Positions 23,252 through 35,320 of a DNA stretch of 64,000 nucleotides are shown piece by piece (position 1 is the stretch's first letter; every line of letters begins with the position of its first letter). Source of the stretch: Erodium maritimum (lineage: Eukaryota; Streptophyta; Magnoliopsida; Geraniales; Geraniaceae); the NCBI GenBank assembly GCA_963921825.1, contig OY997591.1, positions 57,266,531 through 57,330,530 of the forward strand. Direction: 5' to 3'. The translations under genes and the position numbers were made by a program. The notes beneath the pieces are model-generated. The model worked only from the letters and a program-made list of their open reading frames with translations, ran no database searches and was not told the DNA's origin.

Positions 23252-23689
23252 TGGTTTCATTTGAAACAGGTTAAATCTTGAACTTGTTTTCAAAACCTCG
23301 GACCAACGTCATTTAGGTGGGTAGAGTTAGGAGGTCTAAGTCGTGTGCTCAGTGACGCAAGTGAAAATGTTTGATGCGTAGAGTGGGAACGACACGAACC
23401 TTGTTTGTCTTAATGGTTGTTTGAACTTAAATCTCTTTATTATGATGGTTACCTCGCTTGATTGGGATCCTTACCCTAGTGACTGTAAGATACAGTGATC
23501 GGTGAAACCGAACGGTTGGGATCGGTATTGGGTTAACGAATGGTGATCAAGCCGTTATAAATTTGTTGTTGAGTAAATCATTTGTTAAGAAGGATCGTTA
23601 AGTTGAGTTTTGTGGGTTGGTATCAATGGTGTGAGTTGCTAAGCTAAGAGTGTACTACGACAGTTGTGATTTTATGGGTGATTTTCTTG

Positions 23690-23950
23690 AGGTGTACCCA
23701 CCTTCCGACTAGAAGTCGGTAAAGCGTGCTCAGATTTGGTAATAAGGTGTGCCTACCATCCGACCGAGTGCCGGTAGAATGTGCTCAGATTCTGTGATAA
23801 GGGGTGCCTACCTTCCGACTAGGAGTCGGTAAAACGTGCTAATGCCAGTGACAGGGTGTACCTACCTTCTGACAGAGTGTCGGTAAAACGAGCTACGAAC
23901 CGTGATAGGGTGTGCCTTCCCTCCGACCGAGTGTCGGTAAATAGTGCTAT
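23690..23950 (+). repeat. Hairpin-forming tandem repeats in leader of B
   Basis: About five units of roughly 60 bp each carry a small inverted repeat such as CCGACTAGAAGTCGG or CCGACTAGGAGTCGG, followed by TAAAACGTGCT. Looser copies recur at 27140-27590. A second set, GAGCACGAGAACTCCG, lies at 23970-24110. Confidence 0.7.
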
Positions 23951-24267
23951 AACCGCGAGGTCCGTTGTAATTGGGAGCACGAGAACTCCGCATACCGATT
24001 GTATTGAGAATTTGGAGGAGCACGAGAACTCCGTACACTGAGAACTTCGAGGAACATGGGAATTTCGGTTATTGATTGTGTTGGATACTTTGAAGAGTAT
24101 GAGAACTCAGTGGTTTGATTGTGTTGTGTAATTGAGGTGTTTTGTGTGTACCTTATGGGTAGGACTCTGTGTACAGGTTTTTATATAAATGTCCCGCTTA
24201 AGCGGATGGTTAGAGGAAAATACAAACGAGTCATGCCGAATTTTCGGTAGAAACTGAAGTGTCTGCA

Positions 24268-24380
24268 CTATCACGGGCTGACTCAGGGGCGCTACTGTAG
24301 TCGAGCGTGACAGAGGGATGTCAAGTGGTTACAACGAGACTCGGGGACGTCTGAATCGGATTGTAACGACGTGAGATCGA
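24268..24380 (+). promoter_or_regulatory. Leader block conserved between elements B and G
   Basis: This stretch (GGGCTGACTCAGGGGCGCT, CTGTAGTCGAGCGTGAC, GATGTCAAGTGG, CTCGGGGACG) matches 60996-61115 in element G, although the surrounding leaders differ. It lies between primer site and gag, where packaging signals of retroelements are usually found. Confidence 0.55.
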
Positions 24381-24879
24381 CATGAATGTTATAAGGAATA
24401 AGTAAGGGATGAAGATTATGGAAAAGAGTTAAGGACGTAAACTGTGAGATTTATCGTGTTGCGATTTTAGACCCTAGTGTTGGGAAGAGACCGAATCGAG
24501 GGGTATGCTTGTTGCTTTGCGAAGTGTGTGAATTGATTGAGTTTGTCCCTCCTATGGGAGTTGTTTGATTTGAGTGAACACCATTGATTGCTGTTGTGAG
24601 ACGCACTAAGTTGCAGTCTTTTCTGCCTATATATGTATAAAGTTTTATATATAAATCTACTGATCCAAGATCTGTTGGTCTTTTTTTATCTTTGTGGGAC
24701 GCGCGTGAACGTCCTTGTGTTTTGATCGAACCGGTTGTTCTAAACGAGACTACGTACTACCGATCCAAGTATGATCCCTTTTAGACGCATGAGAACGTCC
24801 CTTTATGAGAAATCGAACCGCTTAAGTTAAATTGAGGTTTTGAGTACTTAGGTTTTAAATGCAATGAGTACGCGAGATG

Positions 24880-25910
24880 TCCCGTGTTTACAGTCCGAGA
24901 GGGACCAGGAGCCGCCCAGCTGCGGGGCAGAGCCAGACACCAGCTGCTGAGTAGGCAAGGGTAGCGAGTGCCAGGATACTACTCCTTTAGAGCACCAGAG
25001 TTTGAGAGTGGACCGTCAGGGTTACCACCTAGAGTTCCTCCAGTCGCTGAGTCGACTCAGGAGACACCCCCATGGATGAGGTGGTTCGCGCAGTACCAGC
25101 AGCGCCCAACGCTCAACGGGAGACTGCAGTACCGGCACCAGAGTCTGTGCTTGCGGTCGACGCCATCACTTTTGAGAGGCCAGGTCAGATGCACAACAAC
25201 ACAGTCAGGCTCTCAGGGATTTTCGTAGATTGAGTACGCCAATCAATCCCGGGGGTTCAGACCTAGAGGCAGCTGTGGAATAATTGGAGCGGATTACCGC
25301 AACTTTGTTACATCGAGAGTATTCGGATGATCATCTGGATTGTTTTTCGCGACCGTTCCGCTGGAGAGAGAAGCATGATACTGGTGGCAGCATGTGCAGA
25401 TCAGGATTGGAGGTGACTTTTAGCTGTTCAATAGATTATTCCTGGAACAGTATCTTTCCTTCGATCCATTCGAGAGGACCAACACCAGCAATTGTTGGAT
25501 ATGTAGTAGAGAGGGATGATCGTCTCTAAGTATGAGGCGAGGTTCATGTTCATGTACCGCTTCGCGCCGAGATGGTGTAAACCGAGGAGAGCCGCCACGG
25601 GCGTTCGAGAGAGGACTCACCCCGTCTGTCACAGATCGAGTTATTATCTTCAGGATGAGGATTAAGAAGCATCCTCGGGAGACGGCTAGAGCGCGGGGGA
25701 CCAGGCCGAGGCCGAGTGACTTCCTAAGGTCGTCAAGGATTCGCAATACTAAGAGGCAGAGGACCTCAGGATTGTTTCAACCATGGACCCAGTCCGATAG
25801 GACACGACGGGTCGGGGCAGCAGCGTCGGTTGGACCTGCCCCGATGGCACAGTTTTGTACTTCGTGCAAACAGTTTGGACATCTGGGTCGGAACTACCCA
25901 TAGAATGTTG
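24880..25910 (+). pseudogene. Gypsy gag remnant of element B
   Basis: Pieces of gag can be followed across frames: a Pro-rich N-terminus near 24890-25230, FLEQYLSFDPFERTN near 25440-25480, KYEARFMFMYRFAP near 25531-25572, and a knuckle CTSCKQFGHLGRNYP at 25858-25902 with Tyr for the last Cys. Stops and shifts are frequent. The knuckle normally binds the element's RNA. Confidence 0.6.
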
Positions 25911-26459
25911 TATTCACAAACCGTCCTGCAGGTCGGCCTACGAGAGCCAATAAGAGGACATATTATCACAACAGATTCTTCCACCACCATCGAGAGGAGG
26001 ACTTCTGTTTCAGTAGGGCCAAGCATACGAGAATGCCGGGCCCCGAGCTGAGGGACTTGATATCGATCTTGAGATCGCTTAGAGTGCCGTTTACGATTTA
26101 CGTTGTGGATTGTGTTTGCTAACACTCGAGCTTTACACTGGGTCGTATTGTTTTCATGGTTATTCTCTATTGGAACGAGATTAAGACTGGTAAACCCTAA
26201 CCGTATCTTAAACACACCGACCAGAGGTGCGGTAGCACCAACGAACGCCAATTTGGGCGTGAAAGAGGAGTAACAGACCTGGTAATTCGGGAAGTTCTTT
26301 TCCTTCTTCGATGGTGAGAATCGAGTTTTAAGAACAGAGTGGTGAAACATCAGACGTTCGTCGAACGCTATCGGCAACGAATGCCCGAGCAGTGAAAGGC
26401 TGCGGCCTTGACCAGTAGACGGTCCGAACGGTCACAAGAGATGACCAAGCAACGACGAG

Positions 26460-26573
26460 ATCGGGGTAGCGCAGCGGAAGCGTGGTGGGCCCATGCCCAC
26501 AGGAGTTGTAATCAACAGCCCCATCTACCCCTACTAAAGGGATGTAAGTTTTAAGGTTCGAACCATCGAAACG
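26460..26573 (+). ncRNA. Initiator tRNA-Met-like segment
   Basis: From 26460 to 26503 the sequence follows plant initiator tRNA-Met through the D arm and anticodon arm: GCGCAGCGGAAGCGTGGTGG, then GCCCATG-CCCACAGG with the CAT anticodon. A Pol III A box fits at 26467-26477. The normal T arm is replaced by about 50 bp, after which GGTTCGAACC (26555-26564, B-box-like) and ATCGAAAC occur. It is not an intact tRNA gene. It may be a captured tRNA or a tRNA-derived SINE. Confidence 0.55.
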
Positions 26574-28251
26574 TTGTTGTTTCAAATTCCCGCTTAACGA
26601 GAGAAAAGTTGCACAAGTGTGTGTCATACTAAGAGTTTTGATTAGAATGTGCTCCTTACGTTCGTCCCGGAGGGACTAATCGGTTAGCCGCCAACTTATG
26701 CGGAACAGACCAATAACATCGAGAGTTGTTCTGACGACTTTCCCAGCGGAGAAGAATACGGAAAACGAGAACCGGGTACCAAGGTGTACCTTTGTCAGCA
26801 AGAGAAGAACGAAGCGTTGTGCGGTAGGTCAGTTTTTGTGCCATGCATAGGCACAGAGAAAGATAAGAGTTAACCGATTGTTGATTTTGATTTATTCAAG
26901 GAACGATTGAAGGAACCGCGTTAATTTCTGAATTGTTCAATTTATCAAGATCTCAGTACGTGTTGATTACTCCTTGGGGAGGGACTTGACTATAAGTGGT
27001 TTTGATCGACAGCTCGTGGACGAGTGTCAACGGCATAAGGAATACCACCTGGTGGGGATAACCTTTGCAAATCGATCTTGAATTGTGATTCACTATCGAG
27101 TGTGATTATCGTACGTTCAATTTTGGTGTCTTGAAGGACGCCTACTTTCGACTAATTTCCAGTAAGAGGGCCATCGATCCTTGTTGTTGAACGTCGTTCG
27201 TCCGACTAGATGTCGTTAGAGTTCATGGTGGTACTGAACCATGCACCGATTTTGAGAACCGTTGACTCATTGATATGAGGATTTGGGTGAGAAAAATTGT
27301 GATGTGTTTGATCGGGGGTTGAGAATTGGTATCGATGTCCAGAGAAATATCGCGAGTTGGATAAACTTCTTGATTGATCACAGTTAGGTGTTGATGGGTT
27401 TTTGCGAGTTGGGTTTGTGATGTTTGATGTGTGACTGACCCGTATCAAGTTGAGAATCTTGATAAGGTTTACCCGGTGTGACATGTTACTACGTTGGACA
27501 AGTATGTCATGCTTGGTATGACAGGAGCTTTTGGTTAAAATATGTTTTGAGGCATGCCGCTTTCCGACTAGATGTCGATTGAGGTACGTCTACCTTTCCA
27601 CGAGATGTGATGAAACAAGCGGTTGTTCCAAACCTTGCAGTAGTGATGAGAACTTTTGTTTTGATGGTAGCATATGTGTGTTACTTGCTGGCTTTGTGTG
27701 GGGTAGGTCGAGTTATGGCCTTATTGACGTTCCAGTGTGAACTATTCTTATAACGATTACTACAGAGAGACCGAGAGGTACATTTGCGGATGGCTACGTC
27801 TTGCCCGACTTTCAGGATACTCCGGTAAGACACCCATACCGATGGAAAATTCTGGTATGGCATGTCTGAACCAAGGTCGTTCTATCCGGTATGATACCGG
27901 TACCGTTGATGATTCTGATGAGAGGTATCTACATCGATGTTGTTTGTGACGGTCCGCTGTCTACACTAACGTTGGGTTTCGTTATAGGTTGCCAAGATCG
28001 TTATCCGGCACTCCTCAGTGTCTGAGGGACAATCGGCTTGTTGTGTGTACTCATTGATTCTTTGGGCTGATCTAATTTGTTTCACATTGAGATTGTGAAC
28101 TGTTAAGTAATATCGTTGGTCAACGTCAAGTTTGATTTGGGTATTAACCCGACAAATTGTTGTGGTTGGTCTTGATTCGATAGTGTTTGAGATCTGTTGT
28201 GGTTAGCCCCGGTAACGGTTGTTAAGGCGGAAATTGAGAAGTAATGTTGGG

Positions 28252-28340
28252 GCGTGACAAGCTCAATTGGTGATATCATCACTCAAGGAAATGCTATAAA
28301 GGGGTGAGGTCTTGGGTTCAAGTCTCACCAACAACCTAGG
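28252..28340 (+). ncRNA. tRNA-like / SINE-head candidate
   Basis: AGCTCAATTGG (28260-28270) fits a Pol III A box and GGTTCAAGTCT (28315-28325) fits a B box, 44 bp apart as in tRNA genes and SINE heads. GTGAGG and CCTCAC-type arms flank the B box. No closed acceptor stem or CCA-end structure is visible, so a SINE head is more likely than a tRNA. It abuts a copy of the LTR end motif GGGGCGTGACA. Confidence 0.45.
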
Positions 28341-28995
28341 TTGGTATTTGTCTGTGGACAACACACCAGAGGGGTTGGGGTGTGGTTCCAACTCTGTTCG
28401 ACTTGCAGAGCGTCCTGGCAGGATACCTATGCCGACGGATGTTTCCGGTATGGGATATCTAGACTATTGCCTGAGGTTCTTAAGTGTTTGAGTGTTATTC
28501 GGAGTGTGTCTTGCTCGATCGGTTTTTCTTGAGTTGATGTGGGACGTTGCACGGTTGAGTTGTGAACTATTTAGAAAGACTGTTTTTCACCGCCAAGTAT
28601 GGCTTTTGAGTAACTAGCGTGTTCTAGTGAAACACGGTTAAGTGAAGGTCGCGTAAATGTGGAAACGGTTCAAGACCGAGTAGAGCCGACAGAAGAGTTA
28701 CACAGATGAAGGGCGCGGGCCTATTGAGTTTCATTTGGTGATCAGATATTTCTGAGAGTGAGCCTAAGAGGGGCGTTAGCGGCTCGACCGCGGCGGAGGC
28801 CAGTTGGCCCTGCAGCTTATCGTACATTTCGAGATTTTCTGGCAGAACTATAGCCGTTGCCTAGCAGCTTCCACGTGTTCCCAAACTGTAGAGGTACCTC
28901 GCGGATTCCTCACTTGGTAGTTTTGGGCAGGACGTTTCCCGAGATAAGGTCAAGAGGAACACGTTCATTTTAAATTTCAAGGACGAAATTCTTTT

Positions 28996-29008
28996 AAGGG
29001 GGGTAGAC
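28996..29008 (+). other. Polypurine tract of element B
   Basis: AAGGGGGGTAGAC immediately precedes the 3' LTR. Confidence 0.85.
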
Positions 29009-32000
29009 TGTAAAACCCCACTTATTCAAAAAGGTATTATTGTGAAAATCGAAAGGTTTGGGTAGGATTTTGCAACGAGTGGAATTTGAAAAGATTAAAG
29101 CAAAAAAAAGGACAAAAGGGGAAGGGGTTTGGGCTGACTGGGCCAGCCAAGTGTTGGGCCAAGCCACACGCACACCAGTATGGGCCCAAGCCCATATTCT
29201 CAACCCTAAAACTATCGTTATTGTGCTTCTTCTTCAGTTGTCCTGGCACGCACATTGAGACAGAGCCGTCACTCTCTCCCTCTCGATCCATCTTCTCCCT
29301 TCTCTGCTTCTCTGCTCAGATCTACGCCGTCCACCACCCTTGCCGGATCCCTCATCTACCCAGCAACTTCGTCCCCAAAACAAGACGTCTCGGTAGCAGC
29401 CCTTTCGCCGTCTTCGTCCCGAACTCGAATCTCGCCGGTGAGGAGGTTGCGACACGGTTCGTGGGTGTTCTCTCGCTCCTTCCACCGTCTCCGACATCAT
29501 GCCGCTTGAGAGACCTCGGTAGCGAGCTCAAACTGGGCGAGCTCACCGCCTGAACCCGAAGCCCCATCACGATTCTTCCACCGACGACCCTCGCCACGCC
29601 AGATCTGGAACAGAGCAATATATCGCTCTCCAGCCACGGATATCGCGTCCACGAACTCGCCGGAGCCTCAGCATTCCTTCCGACGATTTTATCCTCCTTC
29701 CGAGCTCATCGGGAACCGTCCGTCGCCGTGTCTCAACCGGAGAGGTCGCCGGAGCTGCTTTGAAGACACCGGACACAGGCATAGAAGGTTGGGCCTGACT
29801 TCAGTCTTGGGCCGGGATGCGGTTCGGGCCGGACCAGGCCTCAGGCCAGGCCCAAAGCTGGACCGGTTTCTGGGACTGGGTCTGGAGCCGGGTCCGGGTT
29901 TGGACTCAGGTTCGGAATGGACCGGGTCTGGACCGGGTTTGGGCTCGGATCCGGGTCAACCCGGTTTCAAAGATTTTTTTTTAAAATCAGATTTAATTAA
30001 TTCAAGGTGAGAAATTAAAAGAGAATTTTGGTTAAATCAGTGGACCTTTGGACAACTTTTGGTTTTGATTTGGACGTTTTATTTGTCAAACCTAGACAGG
30101 ACTTCGCCCGAGCACAAGGGCTTGGACCCGAGCTAGAAGAATGAAGATCACGCCGGAGCCCGTGTGAAGAAAGGAGTTTTGATCACTCGAGCTTTTCATC
30201 AGAGTTTTATTAGAGGAAGACCACGAGGTAGGGAAAGTCTTAATTACTTAATTACCGTTTATAATGCATGATTAAGATAATAAAATCGGAAAGGTCCTAG
30301 AATTGCCTATAGGATGCGAATAACTAGAATAATCGTATTTCAATTACTAATAAATGGATGAGTCTAGTATGCATGCTTAGGACGATGACAATTAGTGAAG
30401 TGTGCTTTCAATACTTGGGAACTTGATTTACTGGTAGAGAGGCTGTGAAGAGCTCTCGGATTAGTTGCGTGTTAGGTTCACATGCTTGATTGATTGTTGT
30501 CGGGTTAACTTAAGAGTCTAATGAAACTAGATTAGCTTGTCTTATCGAATGCCTATTTGTTCGTTCACATGATTGATTGGTTGAATGCATACTTGGTTGA
30601 TTGAGTGTTTATGTTGATATAATTGTTGGTTGAACGGATGATCGAGTATGACTGGTTGTGCCAAAGGGGTACAATCAGGTGATCGATGTGCCGATGGTTG
30701 GTGACAGGTAAGTGTACGGTAAGTATGAAATGGTGTTGGTTGTCTGGGTTGTGATGAAAGCGTGTTCCGACGTGTGCTGCTTGTTGGATGAATGAAATGC
30801 TTGTTCCTTTATTCTTATTCTTGAATGTATGCTCGTTTATTGGTTTGACTGTTTTGTTTGCTTGGTTCGGTACTACACCGGGGGGGGGGGGGGGGGGGGG
30901 TAATCTGGTGCCGTTGTGGTGGTTGGAGTTGGACAGATACAGTGAGAAATGGACTGAGTATTGGAGCCCGAGGGCATTGGTTATTGGATATTACGAGAGT
31001 TGATTATTAGCAGATCCTGCGGGATATATAGATTGATTAGGAGCAGATCCTGCGGGATATATAGATTGATTATGAGCAAATCTTGCAGGATATTATTGAT
31101 TATGAGCAGATCCTGCAGGATATTATTTGGGTCACTTCTTGAGAGATGGTTACTAAGGTTTCACCCAAGGATGTGCGTCCCAGTGGAGCACTACCTTGGT
31201 TCCCTATGACATATGGTCCTTTGGAGGCATTTCTGGGAATCCCGATGATGAGCGCCCATTTGGGATTGTTTCTGATGCCCCGACGCATGTGCTTCCTCTG
31301 GACCGAGGGAAAATCTGATATGATATGGATACTCTGGTGGATCGGAATGTGGGAACCGAGGTGATCCCATAATCTATCCATGGATCGGAGGCTTGAGAAA
31401 GCGAGTGGTTGGCAAGATATTGATTATTCCCATTTTTACTATTATTGATCCGTTAAAGTATTTATTATGAACTTCTTTTAAGTTACTGTCAGCTTTGAAG
31501 AAGCGATGTTATTTCATCACAGCGGATTCCATAACATTTCTTTGCTTAATAGTATTTACTTGTTCCCAGTGTGATGGGTTTCTATTTTTTTATAATGTTC
31601 TCCATTTATTTCTCTGGGAAGTTATCGTTGTCCTTGAGAATGCACTATTGATATTGTTACTTCTTATTTGTTTATTACATCCTTTGGTGTAAGGGTTTTA
31701 AATACTTTTGTGACATCGAATTAAAACAGTTTTAATATTAAACTTGGAGACTAAGGTCATTTACGATTTTTCCCTACTGAGCGTAAGCTCACCCCTATTT
31801 GTTTATTTACTGTGTGTACAGGTATGCTTGAGATTTGGGGGAATTCGAGGCTCGGGAGCTTCCGGATGTCTTGAGGATTGTATTAGAGATGTGGTGGTCC
31901 ACATTGTTGAACTTTATTTACCTTATGTTACTTATCAAGTTTTGACCTCTGTTTTTGGATTATTGAGAAATACTTTGGACTCGTTTTCATTTGTAAAAGA

Positions 32001-32083
32001 ATTTATTACAGTTTTATTACTTTTACCTCGTTTGTTTTAGGTCACGTCTCGAGTCTGGCCAAAACCGGATTTGGGGCGTGACA
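29009..32083 (+). repeat. 3' LTR of element B
   Basis: It begins TGTAAAACCCCAC and ends GGGGCGTGACA. The order of parts is the same as in the 5' LTR. Confidence 0.9.
30228..31821 (+). other. Intron-like module in 3' LTR of B
   Basis: Donor-like CGAG|GTAGGGAAAGT at 30228, hairpin TGAGC-GTAA-GCTCA at 31778-31791, acceptor-like TGTGTGTACAG|G ending at 31821. Confidence 0.5.
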
Positions 32084-32204
32084 CTTTTGATGAATATTTT
32101 GGAGTTAGAAGGACTTGGAAATTTTGGTTTTTGATTTGATCTTCATGAAACTCGAGCTGGGGAATAAAGGGGGAGGATCTAGACTGGTTCGCTACGGAGC
32201 GTGA

Positions 32205-32420
32205 CCCGGACTGGGCCATGTGCCGGCACGGCAGGCCGCACGGAACGGGCCAGGTACCGGCACGGTGTGCTGCGCGAAACGGGCGTGAGTCCGGAACGGA
32301 ACCTCGCACGGTCCGTGTCAGACTCCGGTCCGGTACGCCGCACGGTCTGTGCTGGTTATCGGGCCGATTTGTGACACGGTCCGTGCCAGGTTCCGGCACG
32401 GCCTGTGCTACGGTTAGGGC
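32205..32420 (+). repeat. GC-rich ~34-bp array in LTR A
   Basis: Diverged units of about 34 bp built on CCGGCACGG and GCACGG(T/A)CCGTG, located about 0.9-1.1 kb into the LTR. Open frames across it are repeat artefacts. Confidence 0.65.
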
Positions 32421-32720
32421 CACCTTCCGGATCAGACCTCCAGATCCAAAAACCCTTCCTTTTAGCCCATTTCGATTTCTAGATCACTTCTTTGACCTTG
32501 TTTCCATTGCTTGAGGATTGTTCTGTAATTTGTGGTTGAGGAACACTCTATTGGGTTACTAATTTTGGTATTGTTGTGGTCCAAGACCGTGAGCCCGAGC
32601 TCAAGAGGAGGAAAGGCTTTTGACCTGAGGTAGAGAGGCGAAGATCACTCCGGAACCCGTGTGAAGAACGGAGGAGAGACTAACCGTCTTTACAGCAGAG
32701 TTTTAGAGGAAGAACACAAG

Positions 32721-34076
32721 GTAGGGAAAGTCCTAACTACTCGAGTATTTCATTACTAGTATGTCTATTAGGTTAATAAAATCGGAAAAGTCCTAGAATT
32801 TCATATAGGATGCGAATAACTAGAATAACCGTCTTTCAATTACTAATAATCGGACGCGTCTAGAATGCATGCTTAGGATGTGACTAACTAGTGTAACTCG
32901 CTTTCAATACTTGGGAATTGTTTTACTGGTAGAGAGGCCGTGATGAGCCCTCGGATTAGTTGTTTGTGATTGCTTCACATGCTTGCGTGCTTAGTTCAAG
33001 TTAATTTAAGAGTCTAATGAAACTAGTTGGATCGTATGCTTGAATGATCGATTGAATGTTTACTTGATTGGTTGATTGATTGAATGTTGAATAATTGAAT
33101 GCTTGAACGGGTGATCGAGTATGACTGATTGTGCCAAACGGTACGATCAAGTGATCGATGGACCGATGGATCGTGTCAGGTAAGTATAACGGTAAGTGTA
33201 AGGTGCTAAATGGATGTCGTTGGTGTATGGTGGTGAAAGTGTGATTCGTTAAGCGTTGTTTGGTTGATGTGTTATTGTGTGTTTCTCTTATTCTCATTCT
33301 TAAGATGTGTGGTTGTTCGGTATGGTACTTACACCAGGGGGGGGGGGTAATCCGGAGGTGTTATAGTCGTTGGTGTTTGGCAGATCCTGCGGGATAATGA
33401 TTGGTTATTGAGCCCGCGAGCAATGGTATTGGAGCCTGCGGGGCATTGGTTATTGTAGCCTGCGGGCATTGATTATTAGACCATGCAGGGCATTGGTTAT
33501 TGGTGGACCCTGCGGGGCAATTGGATGGTTTACCCTGCGGGGAAATGGTTACTCGTGGTTTCACCCAAGTGTATGCGTCATGCGGGAGCATTACCTTGGT
33601 TCCCTATGACATATGGTTCTTTGGAGGCATTTCCGAGAATCCCGACGATAAGCTTCCCCATGCGATTGTTTCCGGTGCCCCGATGTATGTGCCTCCTCTG
33701 GACCGAGGGAAAATCTGATATGATATGCATACTCTGGTGGATCGGAGTATGGGAACCGATGTGACACCAGAATCCATCCGTGGATCGGAGGCTTGAGAAA
33801 GCAACTGGTTGGTGTGATATTACTTGCTCCCATTTTAGTAGTTATGAGATATTTATAGTACTTTTCATGGAATCTTTTTAAGTTACTGTTATCTTTGAGA
33901 ATGCAGTACTATTCTTATTCTTTCTGTTTATTAGTATTCCATTGTTTATTAGCATTTAAAGTGTTATTTACGTTGTCATGTTAAGACAGTTTTATGAATA
34001 ACTAAAGGTTAAATTGTTTACGATTTTCCCTACTGAGCGCAAGCTCACCCCTTTGGTTTTCTTACTGTTTTTACAG
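32721..34076 (+). other. Intron-like module in LTR A
   Basis: Donor-like CAAG|GTAGGGAAAGT at 32721. The hairpin TGAGC-GCAA-GCTCA is at 34034-34047. The acceptor-like site is TTACTGTTTTTACAG|G ending at 34076. The tandem array at 33375-33545 (units with CCTGCGGGGCATTGG) is inside it. Confidence 0.5.
33375..33545 (+). repeat. Tandem array in LTR A
   Basis: Short units around CCTGCGGGGCATTGGTTATTG, diverged from the arrays in B. Confidence 0.7.
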
Positions 34077-35139
34077 GCATACCTGATGTCTAGGGAGTTC
34101 GAGGCTCGGGAGCTTCTGATTGTCTTGGGGATTGTTCTAGAGTTGTGTTGGTCTTTTGTACTAAACACTATTTATCTTGCACTCTATGTTGAGCTTTGAC
34201 TCATATTTGAGGATTTCGGATTATTTATTTATGAGGATTTGATGGAGTTTATTTGAAATTATGAAGATCTTTCGATTGGTTATTGTTGTCTATTTTTAAC
34301 TCAGGTCACGTCTCGAGTCCGGTCAAAACCGAATTTGGGGCGTGACAAGGACCGCGTACGTGGGACCACACCGTCGGCCTAGATACCACCCCACACCGGC
34401 ATACCCCCTCGGTGTAGGTATCATACCGGTATACACCTCATCGTGGAACATACATCAAGAGAGTCTCACGCATCACAATGCCATAATTCAACCACGACAT
34501 AACAGCCGAGCCAACTTACCACAACACATCACATCGGTCTATCAATCACCCGATCATATCACAAACATTGGTTCACATCATATCAAGCATGTCACACTTG
34601 CCAACATACAACAACATACTATACCGAGTATACCATATCATGATTCTCAATCTAACAACGGATAAACCACACATCAAGCATCACAATCATTGATCATGAC
34701 ATTACAATTTTTAACACAACCTAAGGGCTTGACATGACCCACATGCATTTCTACAGCATGGCAATTCCCAAACTTACGGCTCGACATGGCTCGTAAGCTA
34801 TCCCTCATTTCACTCGTTCCTCACATCCTACATACATACTATCATTATAACAAGTATTCACAACCTATATGCATACTAGTAACTTTCCGCAATTAAACTG
34901 GTATTCGCTACTTTCCCTACCTCGATCGCTTTCCAAACGCTTAGTCACTTCACGATGTCCAAAAGTCTCCTCCGTCGAGCTTGGGTCCCAAGTCTAGGAT
35001 CACAAATTAATACGAGGAATAAGCGTATTTCATGAGTGGTTTAAAGAGGAAAACATTCCCAATTAACCCCAAAAAGGGCTCGGTTATAGGTAACCGTCCC
35101 AATTACTCGAAATCCACCAAAAAGGGGTCAAAAGGCTCA

Positions 35140-35320
35140 ACTCTGACCTGTCACGGTTCGGGTCACGGAGCCTTGACGGGCTCCGTAGCGGGTCGGGTCA
35201 CGGACCCGTGGTCTGGACTGTCACGGTTCTCCTCATGGAGCCATGACTTGCATCGTCACGGTCTCCATCACGAAGCCGTGACGTCCTTCGTCACGGTCCC
35301 TGTCACAGATCCGTGACGGG
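35140..35320 (-). repeat. GC-rich ~35-bp array in LTR C
   Basis: Five units of about 34-35 bp beginning GTCACGG and containing GGAGCC-like cores, at the same relative LTR position as in A, D and F. Confidence 0.7.

Larger units (their letters stand above)
25911..28995 (+). other. Interior of element B without recognisable pol
   Basis: I looked for protease DTG, RT F/YxDD and integrase HHCC/DDE motifs in all frames and found none that are convincing. The stretch holds a tRNA-iMet-like piece (26460-26573), a Pol III box pair (28252-28340), and scattered CCGACTAGATGTCG hairpin repeats. Confidence 0.5.
20033..32083 (+). mobile_element. Gypsy-type element B with giant LTRs, no intact pol (LARD-like)
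   Basis: The target duplication is CTTTT (20028-20032 and 32084-32088). LTRs are 20033-23235 (3203 bp) and 29009-32083 (3075 bp). They differ by scattered substitutions and by repeat-copy number. A primer site follows the 5' LTR. The 3' LTR is preceded by AAATTTCAAGGACGAAATTC and a polypurine tract, an arrangement typical of Ty3/gypsy chromoviruses. The 5.8-kb interior has gag traces but no RT or integrase motif that I could recognise in any frame. It may be a large non-autonomous derivative or a very decayed copy. Confidence 0.85.
10787..34347 (+). mobile_element. Gypsy-type solo LTR A, split by copia and by element B
   Basis: It starts TGTAAGAATCGC at 10787 and ends GGGGCGTGACA at 34347. 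Flanking 5-mers are GGGAC (10782-10786) and AGGAC (34348-34352), one mismatch. Its own sequence is 10787-10821, 19285-20027 and 32089-34347 plus target copies (about 3.04 kb). No coding region of its own is present, so it is a solo LTR left by recombination. Copia entered at GAACC and element B at CTTTT. Confidence 0.85.
10265..34920 (-). other. Intron-like module of LTR C (interrupted by A)
   Basis: On the minus strand the donor-like site is CGAG|GTAGGGAAAGT at 34920. The acceptor-like site is at 10265 (TTTTTCGTGCTACAG|G). The hairpin before it (10289-10302) reads TGAGC-GAAA-GATCA, with one stem mismatch. Confidence 0.45.

Noticed and set aside
25766..26377. 203-aa minus-strand ORF in element B
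   Set aside because: Antisense to the gag remnant and zinc knuckle; no domain recognised.
26460..26573. Functional tRNA-iMet gene
   Set aside because: The T arm and 3' acceptor strand are not in place; only the 5' two-thirds resemble the tRNA.
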